From the NCBI GenBank assembly GCA_022425585.1, contig JAKMFF010000244.1, positions 1 to 20,693 on the forward strand: 20,693 bases of DNA, in the 5' to 3' direction. Source of the stretch: Candidatus Poseidoniaceae archaeon (GTDB lineage Archaea > Thermoplasmatota > Poseidoniia > Poseidoniales > Poseidoniaceae). Below are positions 14,862 to 20,693 of this stretch, piece after piece. Position numbers and translations under genes: made by a program. Positions within the stretch are counted from its first letter, which is position 1; each line of letters begins with the position of its first letter. The notes under the pieces were generated by a model. That model made no database searches and was not told where the DNA came from. It saw nothing but the letters and a program-made list of their open reading frames with translations.

Positions 14862-15812
14862 CTATATGTCAAGCAGATAGCCAAAAATTAGTGGCGCAAC
14901 GATGGTTGCATCGCTTTCGATTACGAACTTTGGTGTTGCTGCAGACAACTTTCCCCAAGTTATTTTCTCGTTGGGTGGAGCGCCTGAGTATCCTCCATAG
15001 GAGGTACTAGATTCACTAATTTGACAGAACCATGACCATAGAGGCACTGAACGTTGGAGATCTTGGTTAAGCATTGGCACTACACAAATTGGAAAGTCAC
15101 CAGCAATCCCGCCGCCAATTTGGAAGAATGCTAGTTTAGTTTGTTGATTTTCGTACCATTTCGCCAAATTCGTCATGTAATTTATGCCGCCTAGCACTGT
15201 ATTGGGTTTGATTGCTGATTGTATAACATGAGAAGCAAAAATATTGCCTAGTGTCGAATCTTCCCATCCTGGAACAAATAACGGAACTGCCATTTCTGCC
15301 GCCGCCATAACCCAACTATCCTGTGGATTGCCCTCGATATTAAGGTCCCCTGATTGTAAGATCTCAAAAAAGAATTCATGAGGTAATTTGCCTTGGTCAT
15401 TATCGGAATAATTTTGCCAAAGTGGTAGCATCACTCGCTCGATTTCTCTAATTGCTGCGTCTTCGGGAATACAGACATCGGTGACGCGGTTTAGTTTTCT
15501 GTTGAGTAATTCAGCGTCGTCTTCGCTAGACAAGCTTCGCCAATCATCAATCGATTCGTATTTTGACGCAGCAACTAGTAGAAAGACGTCTTCCTCAAGA
15601 TTTGCGCCGGTGCATGAAATTCCAGCAACAACGCCGCTCCTAATTAGTGGAGCTAGTGTTTTACCAAGCCTAGCGGTACTCATTGCCCCTGCTAAGGTGA
15701 TGAATAGGCGCCCGCCGTCCTGAGTAAATTGGGTCAACGATTGTGCTGATTTACTCAATTCACCAGCATTAAAATGATGATAATTTGTGTTGACGAACTC
15801 TCTGATGCTCAA
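14862..15812 (-). CDS. dys: Deoxyhypusine synthase family protein
   Basis: An NAD-dependent aminobutyl-transferase of the deoxyhypusine synthase family. It shows the nucleotide-binding pattern TLAGAMSTARLG with TGANLEEDVF, GGGIAGDFP, and near the end GGYSGAPPNEKITWGKL, which contains the catalytic Lys (codon 14949-14951) plus the Trp and Glu that line the spermidine pocket. Compared with eIF5A-modifying DHS, the HH of GGGVxKHH is DF here and the DGSDSGA stretch is YGGYSGA. That is closer to the DHS-like homospermidine-synthase branch. Substrate therefore remains open: aIF5A Lys, putrescine, or a guanidino polyamine. I start at the TTG at 15812, 316 residues, because GAGGTGA lies 5 nt before it; the GTG at 15821 is the alternative. 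It is the last gene of speB-speD-dys, and its ribosome site overlaps the end of speD. Confidence 0.8.
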   Translation of the reverse strand: MSIREFVNTNYHHFNAGELSKSAQSLTQFTQDGGRLFITLAGAMSTARLGKTLAPLIRSGVVAGISCTGANLEEDVFLLVAASKYESIDDWRSLSSEDDAELLNRKLNRVTDVCIPEDAAIREIERVMLPLWQNYSDNDQGKLPHEFFFEILQSGDLNIEGNPQDSWVMAAAEMAVPLFVPGWEDSTLGNIFASHVIQSAIKPNTVLGGINYMTNLAKWYENQQTKLAFFQIGGGIAGDFPICVVPMLNQDLQRSVPLWSWFCQISESSTSYGGYSGAPPNEKITWGKLSAATPKFVIESDATIVAPLIFGYLLDI

Positions 15813-15813
15813 A

Positions 15814-16197
15814 TTATTCACCTCTGTTCAAAAACCGATTAGCGGTTGTTCTTTGCTCTAACACTATTGTTGGCGATAATTGTTTTAGTTGCTTATCAAT
15901 TTCGTCAACAATTGCTTCAGCATTAGTTCCGCCACAAGTAAAACAATCAATCGCTAGCCAGCCTTTATCTGAATAACAATGGGCTGAAAAATGACTCTCA
16001 TCGAGTAGAACTACTGCAGCAAATCCTGGGGGAGAAGTCGCCCCATCAAAAATTTCAATGTGTGAATGAACCCTTTTGGCAGCACTATTATCGATTGCAG
16101 ATTCCATGAGTTTTAGCATGGTATTTCCCAATTCAGGAGTGTTTGGGAAAAAGTCGGTATAGTCGACCATTACATGGGATCCGTGTGCCTTTGACAT
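15814..16197 (-). CDS. speD: S-adenosylmethionine decarboxylase proenzyme
   Basis: Makes decarboxylated AdoMet, the aminopropyl donor for spermidine. The 127-residue protein is the small prokaryotic form that cleaves itself to create a pyruvoyl group. The cleavage site is Glu67-Ser68 in LLDESHFSAH; His73 and Cys88 (FTCGG) sit 5 and 20 residues after that Ser, the same spacings as the catalytic His and Cys of the Thermotoga enzyme. The ATG at 16197 is preceded by GGGGGA. The gene lies 20 nt after speB, and its stop lies between the dys ribosome site and the dys TTG start. Spermidine synthase itself is not in this window. Confidence 0.92.
   Translation of the reverse strand: MSKAHGSHVMVDYTDFFPNTPELGNTMLKLMESAIDNSAAKRVHSHIEIFDGATSPPGFAAVVLLDESHFSAHCYSDKGWLAIDCFTCGGTNAEAIVDEIDKQLKQLSPTIVLEQRTTANRFLNRGE
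15818..15824 (-). promoter_or_regulatory. Shine-Dalgarno site of the dys gene
   Basis: On the minus strand GAGGTGA lies inside the last codons of speD and 5 nt before the TTG at 15812. It contains the GTG at 15819-15821 that would otherwise be read as the dys start. The TAA of speD falls in the spacer, suggesting coupled translation. Confidence 0.6.
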
Positions 16198-16217
16198 TAT
16201 ATTTCCCCCGTCTTGAT

Positions 16218-17216
16218 TTATCGATTTTGAAAGTATGAAGTAGATGATTTTGGCTGGCTAATTTCACGGCCTGGCATTGTCTGCTTAGTCCAGTTACCTA
16301 GCCTTCTAGCATTGATGTGGTGAATGATTCCTTTGGTCGCCAACATTGCTGCAGTAAATTGGGTTAAGGGGGTATCTTTCTGCGCCACGATTTCATTTAC
16401 ATCCATACTAATTACCGTTCCTTTAGCAGACGAGAAGACTGCTTGAATTGTCTCGACGGTTTGCCAAAAAGTCAGACCTCCGGGAACAGGTGTGCCAGTT
16501 GCCGGGACTAAACTACCATCTAGACCATCAATGTCGATTGTCAAGTGTATAGGTCCTTCGATTTGGCTAATTTCATCGATCCAATTACCCCATGTAGAAT
16601 CTGTAGATTTTTGAATTTCGGAGGCAAAATAAGTGGTTATTTTATCATCGCTTTGGATGCGGTTATGTTCATGTTTTGAAAACGCCCTTACTCCAACTTG
16701 GAATAAATGCTTGATTCCGAAATCCATTGCTCTGGCTGCTGCGCAGGCATGTGAAAATACCTCACCTTCAAGCTCTTCTCGTAAATCAGCATGAGCATCA
16801 ATTTGAACGATTGTCAATTTTGAAAAATCTCCGTCAACCAGCGGGTGGTTGCCTGCTGCGTGGACTAATGCAGGCAATATGCCGTGCTCTCCGCCCAAAA
16901 TTACTGGAAAGGTCTCACCGTCATACCAAGGTGCTAGGTAGTTGGAAATACCGTCTAGTTGCTGCGCCAAATTATTACCTTCACCGTCCCATGCAGGCGG
17001 TGTAATGATGCGCTGTCCGGCTGGTAAATCTTCGCCAAGTAACGGGTCAAATAACTCAATTTGGCCACTTGCTTCAACGCATGCTGCAGGGCCTTCAGCC
17101 GTTCCTTGGCCGTATGATGTAGTCAATTCATATGGCACAGATAACACAACTATGTCGGGCTTGCCATCAGGTTTGGCAAGCCCCAGAAAATTGCCCTCAA
17201 CAAACTCTTCTGCCAC
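16218..17216 (-). CDS. speB: Agmatinase-family ureohydrolase
   Basis: A binuclear-manganese ureohydrolase, predicted to release urea from agmatine (giving putrescine) or from aminopropylagmatine (giving spermidine). Metal ligands are clear: GGEHG (His111), QIDAHADLR (Asp140, His142, Asp144) and TIDIDGLD (Asp228, Asp230). TGTPVPGGLT also matches the family. The 332 residues are longer than typical (near 300), with a Ser/Gln-rich C-terminal tail. The usual SHGT-type substrate motif reads SHAC here, so arginase-like or aminopropylagmatine activity cannot be excluded. The start is a GTG at 17216 (MAEEFVEGNF) with only a weak CAGGG upstream. It heads the speB-speD-dys operon. Confidence 0.88.
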   Translation of the reverse strand: MAEEFVEGNFLGLAKPDGKPDIVVLSVPYELTTSYGQGTAEGPAACVEASGQIELFDPLLGEDLPAGQRIITPPAWDGEGNNLAQQLDGISNYLAPWYDGETFPVILGGEHGILPALVHAAGNHPLVDGDFSKLTIVQIDAHADLREELEGEVFSHACAAARAMDFGIKHLFQVGVRAFSKHEHNRIQSDDKITTYFASEIQKSTDSTWGNWIDEISQIEGPIHLTIDIDGLDGSLVPATGTPVPGGLTFWQTVETIQAVFSSAKGTVISMDVNEIVAQKDTPLTQFTAAMLATKGIIHHINARRLGNWTKQTMPGREISQPKSSTSYFQNR

Positions 17217-17302
17217 GAACCCTGCTGAATGATTTTAGTATTGAGGGTTTGGTGTAAATTTGCTGCGGGTTTTTCCGGATTATGGTAAAAAATGGCCAAA
17301 AT

Positions 17303-17328
17303 CACCGATGATTTAATATGGGTCGGTG
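17303..17328. promoter_or_regulatory. Candidate operator: inverted repeat around an AT-rich core
   Basis: CACCGA (17303-17308) and TCGGTG (17323-17328) are perfect 6-bp inverted arms, 20 bp apart centre to centre (about two helical turns), flanking TTTAATAT. It lies 2 nt upstream of the TATA box for the downstream plus-strand gene, and its core could serve as a TATA element for speB on the minus strand. A repeat of this size can occur by chance in this gap, so it is a candidate only. Confidence 0.3.
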
Positions 17329-17330
17329 TA

Positions 17331-17340
17331 CAATATAATT
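17331..17340 (+). promoter_or_regulatory. TATA box for the small conserved gene at 17383
   Basis: CAATATAATT is centred about 47 nt before the ATG at 17383. Initiation about 25 nt downstream would begin near 17361, just before a G-rich run, giving a leader of about 22 nt. Confidence 0.45.
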
Positions 17341-17382
17341 AATGTTCTCGGGCACTAAGTTAGGGGGCGGGGGTTTTTTGAG

Positions 17383-17805
17383 ATGGGCATGACACTAGGG
17401 GAATTAACTAAAGCCATTCAACAACATATCGACTTAGATATGGATAGTGAGGTTGCTCAAGGAATGGCAGAACACGCACTGGGGTTCTTCGGTTTTTACA
17501 ACAGAATTATCGACAATGCGCTCGAGCCTACTGATAGAAATCTGTTTTACATGTTCCAAGACTACAATTTGTTGACTACTGAAAGCGAAGAGACAACATT
17601 GTGGGATGGCAGAGAATGGCGTATTCACTACTGGAAGTTTAAGCCTGATCTAAGAGAAAGTGTTGAGGCTTACATGCAGAGAAGTAAGAAGACCGAAGAT
17701 ATCGACCCATTCGGTGATGTTTATTCCAGCGGTGATGCTGGACAGATTTGGACTCGTGAATCAGAGAAAGTTGTCAATCCTAATGCGTTTACCAGCGACT
17801 GGTGA
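17383..17805 (+). CDS. Small conserved archaeal protein (DUF6015-like)
   Basis: A 140-residue, soluble, acidic protein. The first 35 residues look like a helical pair (GELTKAIQQHI, then EVAQGMAEHALGFFG). A more constrained middle follows: IIDNALEP-x-DRNLFYMFQDYNLLTTE and then LWDGREWRIHYWKF. This resembles a small family found in Thermoplasmata-related archaea that I associate with DUF6015; I am not certain of the number, and no function is established. The C-terminal 40 residues are polar and probably flexible. A TATA box about 47 nt upstream is seen, and the leader is a G-rich run followed by six T's. It is divergent from speB (166 nt between starts). Confidence 0.75.
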   Translation: MGMTLGELTKAIQQHIDLDMDSEVAQGMAEHALGFFGFYNRIIDNALEPTDRNLFYMFQDYNLLTTESEETTLWDGREWRIHYWKFKPDLRESVEAYMQRSKKTEDIDPFGDVYSSGDAGQIWTRESEKVVNPNAFTSDW

Positions 17806-17854
17806 ATTAAACCGTTAGGCAAGCGTTTTTGTTGTTTAGAGGTTAGGGGTGTCC

Positions 17855-19255
17855 ATGCGAGTTGCGGTAGGTCTTGTACTGTGTATGCTGCTGGCAAGTA
17901 TTCCAATTTCCTCTGCTCAATCAGATACTGATGAAGCAGCAGCATGGCCTGGTGACCCGATAGACAGTCACGTTCACATGACTTGGGCTGCCTTAACCTT
18001 GGAAGTAAATGGGTGGGCGGACGACTATCCTGAAATTGTCGAACTAGCTGATGTTGGAAAATCCGAATTGGGCAAGTCTTTGTGGGTTGTTAGGATATCT
18101 GACTGGTCTATTGAGAATAAATCCGATGGAAGCGCAAAGGAGGTCGTTTACATTGACGGGGGCCATCACGGCAATGAATACCTAGGCACTGCACTGGCTT
18201 GGTTATCTGCAAAGTGGTACATTAACGGCTGGGCAGAAGGCAATCAAGAAGCAATCGATGTTTTACAAAACACCGTGCTGCACATTTTAATCATGCTAAA
18301 CCCTGATGGTAATGATATCGATACTAGATGGAATATCAATCAAGTTGACTTGAATAGAAATTACGACCATTATTGGAATACTTGTCCAACAACCCAACCA
18401 GGAAGTAGTGCCTTCAGCGAATCTGAAACCGCAGCAAATTCAGCCTATATGAACGCCGAAGTTGCTGACGCTGATTTGTATGTCACCATGCACACGGGTG
18501 TTTGGATTATGTTGTACCCTTGGGGCAAGTGGCCCGAACAGCCTGCTGATTGGGAATTATACCACCAAATTAGAGATGATGTTAACGACAACATCTCTAG
18601 TATTCCAATTCAGAATGCCAACCAAGGCTTGTACCCAAATTGTGGCACTAGTAGAGATTATGGTTATGGCGTAATGGGATATCCGACCTTTACTTTTGAA
18701 ACCGATGATGAACAATTTGTCCCTGGATCCTTTGAGAATCTAAACGACAGATTAGCAGAAGAAATGGATGTAATGAGATTCTTAATCAACAATGTATGGT
18801 ATTGGCGGGCTAGACTAGATGTTCAATCTCTTGAGGTGTCTTATGACGAAGTGACAATTGAAGTCGCTAATCACGGCCATGCATCAACGTCTAATGCTAC
18901 TTTACAATATCTTGATTCAAGTGGTCAAATTAAGTGGACCTCATCGGCATTTACCGTAAATGCCACCAATTCAACAATGATTGCTTTGGATGCCGGCGGC
19001 CTAGATACTAACGGGGACGGAAGTTGGCAGATGTATTACCAAGTTAGAGTAATCAATGCCTCAAGATGGGTCACCGAAGAAATTGGCGTGCAAGCCGTCA
19101 CTTTAGTTGAAGAAGATGAGGCTAGTTTCCTGACCGGTTTTGGCTTGTTTAATTCACTAACCACGATAATTTCGATAATTGGCCTCGCCGTTGTTATCAA
19201 GCCAGAGGATGAAGATTTAGCCAATAATTGCCTTGCAGAAATACAAGAGAATTGA
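17855..19255 (+). CDS. Secreted zinc carboxypeptidase, peptidase family M14
   Basis: An exported metallocarboxypeptidase of the M14 family. From the ATG at 17855 (466 residues) it has a signal peptide (about 1-21, ending ISSAQS). Zinc ligands are His105 and Glu108 in HHGNE and His213 in VTMHTG. Substrate-binding Asn167-Arg168 lie in VDLNRNY, and the catalytic Glu282 is in TFETDD, each in its expected order. After the peptidase domain comes a beta-rich domain (about 325-430) and then one membrane segment (about 430-450, TGFGLFNSLTTIISIIG), followed by a short acidic tail. The protein is probably anchored on the outside of the cell. AGGGGTG lies 3 nt before the ATG and contains the in-frame GTG at 17849. 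The neighbouring M17 gene suggests peptide scavenging (inference). Confidence 0.9.
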   Translation: MRVAVGLVLCMLLASIPISSAQSDTDEAAAWPGDPIDSHVHMTWAALTLEVNGWADDYPEIVELADVGKSELGKSLWVVRISDWSIENKSDGSAKEVVYIDGGHHGNEYLGTALAWLSAKWYINGWAEGNQEAIDVLQNTVLHILIMLNPDGNDIDTRWNINQVDLNRNYDHYWNTCPTTQPGSSAFSESETAANSAYMNAEVADADLYVTMHTGVWIMLYPWGKWPEQPADWELYHQIRDDVNDNISSIPIQNANQGLYPNCGTSRDYGYGVMGYPTFTFETDDEQFVPGSFENLNDRLAEEMDVMRFLINNVWYWRARLDVQSLEVSYDEVTIEVANHGHASTSNATLQYLDSSGQIKWTSSAFTVNATNSTMIALDAGGLDTNGDGSWQMYYQVRVINASRWVTEEIGVQAVTLVEEDEASFLTGFGLFNSLTTIISIIGLAVVIKPEDEDLANNCLAEIQEN

Positions 19256-19290
19256 AATGCTTCCTACCATACGGCGTGGCAGGCGATAAT

Positions 19291-20693
19291 ATGGAAATTA
19301 CTGTAAGCGCAAGTGACAATATCAATGGAACACTGATTTTACCAATGTATGAAGGGGTAGAGGAAATACCTGAAGAATGTGAAAGAGGCTTGCCTCAAGG
19401 AATGAAATCTCAAATCAACCGAGTTTTGGCTGACGGTGATTTCAAAGCCAAAAAGAAGTCCACAATGTCCCTAATTGGCGGAGAAGATGGCAAGGTTATT
19501 CTTGCTGGACTAGGTAAATCTGGTGACGTTTCTGTTCACGACTTTAGAAAATCTGGCGCTGCTGTATTTGCTAGCATCAAAAAGGTTCACGGCAATGATT
19601 TCACAGTTAGGTTCACAGATGCGGGAGTTGCTCATATGGCTGCTTTTGCTGAAGGCATGATGTTGCGAAATTATTCTTATGATGAATATAAAATGAAAGA
19701 CGAGGAAGAAACTGATTCTGAACATCAGGTTAGGCTTACTTGCAGCGAAAAAGAATCAGAAGAATTGTCTACTCTAGTAAACAAATACCGTGGAATAACC
19801 AAAGGTGTGCATCTGTCAAGAGATCTTGGCAACTGTCCACCAAATGACATGTACCCTGAAGTATTTGCCGATATGGCCTGGGAGTGGGCTAAAGATTTCG
19901 ACAATGTTGAAGTCACCATTATCAATTATGAGCAAGCAATCAAAGCTGGAATGGGTGGTCTTGTTGCAGTGGGCAAGGGTTCATCCCGTAAACCATGCAT
20001 GGTCATTTTTGAAATGAATAAAGATGTCGAAGGCAGATGTCCTGTGTTAGTAGGTAAAGGAATTACTTTTGACACCGGCGGAATTTCTCTAAAGCCTGGC
20101 GCAAATATGGATGAAATGAAATATGATATGGGTGGCTCTGCTACTGTCTTTGGTACTATGGAAGCACTCGCACAAACAGGGCATGAGGGCAAGGTTGTTG
20201 CGATTACTTGTATGGCAGAAAATATGCCGGCAGCCAATGCTACACGTCCCGGTGATGTTATCAAGGGATTATCTGGCAAGACTATTGAAGTGCTAAACAC
20301 TGATGCTGAAGGAAGGCTCGTTCTATCAGATGGTTTGTGGAAGGCCGGAGAATACGACCCTGAATTTATCATTGACTTTGCGACCTTAACCGGCGCTTGT
20401 GTAGTCGCACTTGGCCATGAAGCAACTGGGCTTTGGTCTAATGATGATGATTTCAGAACCGAAATACATGAAGCAGGAAATGCTGTCGACGAACTTGCTT
20501 GGCCAATGCCACTGCTTCCCGCATTTGAAAAAGAAATGACCGATTCAAAGATTGCTGATACTAGAAACCTTGGCGCTGGTCGCTATGGTGGCGCAAACAC
20601 TGCTGCTGCGTTCCTGAAGCAATTCGTACCAAACCGAGATTTTGACAAAGACGGTGAGCAAATAACCTGGGCACATATGGACATTGCTGGAAC
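19291..20693 (+). CDS. pepA: Leucyl aminopeptidase, peptidase family M17 (3' truncated by window end)
   Basis: A cytosolic two-metal aminopeptidase. The reading frame from the ATG at 19291 stays open for 467 codons to the last base of the window, so the C-terminus is missing. The active site is complete and spaced exactly as in E. coli PepA: Lys256, Asp261 (GKGITFDTGG), Lys268 (SLKPG), Asp279 (KYDMGG), then Asp338, Glu340 and Arg342 (NTDAEGR). The N-terminal 170 residues form the variable domain. A weak AGGCGAT precedes the ATG. It follows the M14 peptidase gene by 35 nt on the same strand, so an extracellular carboxypeptidase and an intracellular aminopeptidase are probably expressed together. 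Since the end is cut off, I cannot tell whether it is intact. Confidence 0.93.
   Translation, partial: MEITVSASDNINGTLILPMYEGVEEIPEECERGLPQGMKSQINRVLADGDFKAKKKSTMSLIGGEDGKVILAGLGKSGDVSVHDFRKSGAAVFASIKKVHGNDFTVRFTDAGVAHMAAFAEGMMLRNYSYDEYKMKDEEETDSEHQVRLTCSEKESEELSTLVNKYRGITKGVHLSRDLGNCPPNDMYPEVFADMAWEWAKDFDNVEVTIINYEQAIKAGMGGLVAVGKGSSRKPCMVIFEMNKDVEGRCPVLVGKGITFDTGGISLKPGANMDEMKYDMGGSATVFGTMEALAQTGHEGKVVAITCMAENMPAANATRPGDVIKGLSGKTIEVLNTDAEGRLVLSDGLWKAGEYDPEFIIDFATLTGACVVALGHEATGLWSNDDDFRTEIHEAGNAVDELAWPMPLLPAFEKEMTDSKIADTRNLGAGRYGGANTAAAFLKQFVPNRDFDKDGEQITWAHMDIAG

Noticed and set aside
19926..20372. A 148-codon minus-strand open frame inside the M17 aminopeptidase
   Set aside because: The plus-strand frame carries the full M17 active site with exact spacing, so the antisense frame is a by-product.
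1..20693. tRNA, rRNA, CRISPR arrays, insertion sequences, integrases or attachment sites
   Set aside because: No intergenic gap exceeds about 170 bases, and I saw no cloverleaf, regularly spaced repeats, transposase motifs or terminal inverted repeats.

Overview
The window reads as compact archaeal genome sequence. An archaeal primase large subunit with four Fe-S cysteines, a DUF373 membrane protein, an MptE-type pterin pyrophosphokinase, a Pcc1-like KEOPS subunit, a deoxyhypusine-synthase-family enzyme, TATA-type promoters and Shine-Dalgarno sites matching the archaeal 16S tail (GGTGAT) all point to Archaea. The AT-leaning composition, the Asp/Asn/Ser-rich proteins, a secreted M14 peptidase beside an M17 aminopeptidase, and many short lineage-specific genes suggest a marine planktonic euryarchaeon of the Poseidoniia (Marine Group II/III) type. 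That placement is an inference; there is no rRNA gene here to prove it.

Layout. 1-3.4 kb: an orphan multi-spanning membrane protein meets, tail to tail, a minus-strand pair of phosphohexomutase (GlmM-like) and a stand-alone left-handed beta-helix acyltransferase (GlmU C-half-like), preceded by a small winged-helix protein with its own TATA box. 3.4-4.6 kb: two genes I cannot assign, one a zinc-ribbon protein and the other with a His/Cys-rich tail. 4.8-8.5 kb: a CBS-pair protein, a DUF373 membrane protein, PriL and an MptE-like enzyme. 8.5-12 kb: a beta-propeller protein, a membrane protein with an extracytoplasmic Ig-like/carboxypeptidase-regulatory fold, HflX, and divergently a Pcc1-like gene. 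12.2-14.8 kb: exonuclease III, a phytoene-desaturase-like flavoprotein and a LURP-one-like protein. 14.9-17.2 kb: a three-gene polyamine operon, speB-speD-dys. 17.4 kb to the end: a small conserved archaeal protein, a secreted M14 carboxypeptidase and the first 467 codons of an M17 leucyl aminopeptidase that runs off the window.

Functional themes are amino-sugar activation, replication and repair (PriL, ExoIII), translation-linked functions (HflX, Pcc1, the DHS family), polyamine synthesis and peptide degradation. The genome is very tightly packed. Convergent gene ends abut or overlap (11-nt overlap, 0 gap, 23-nt overlap, 5-nt gap), divergent starts lie only 24-37 nt apart, and no intergenic stretch reaches 300 bases. 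I saw no tRNA, rRNA, CRISPR array, transposon or integrase.

The observations most worth a second look are: the DHS-family protein in the polyamine operon lacks the His and Asp residues of the eIF5A-modifying enzyme while keeping the catalytic Lys; the uncharacterised cluster at 3115-4640; and a recurring translation-start architecture in which an apparent GTG or TTG start is really part of the Shine-Dalgarno sequence of a start 6-15 nt downstream.
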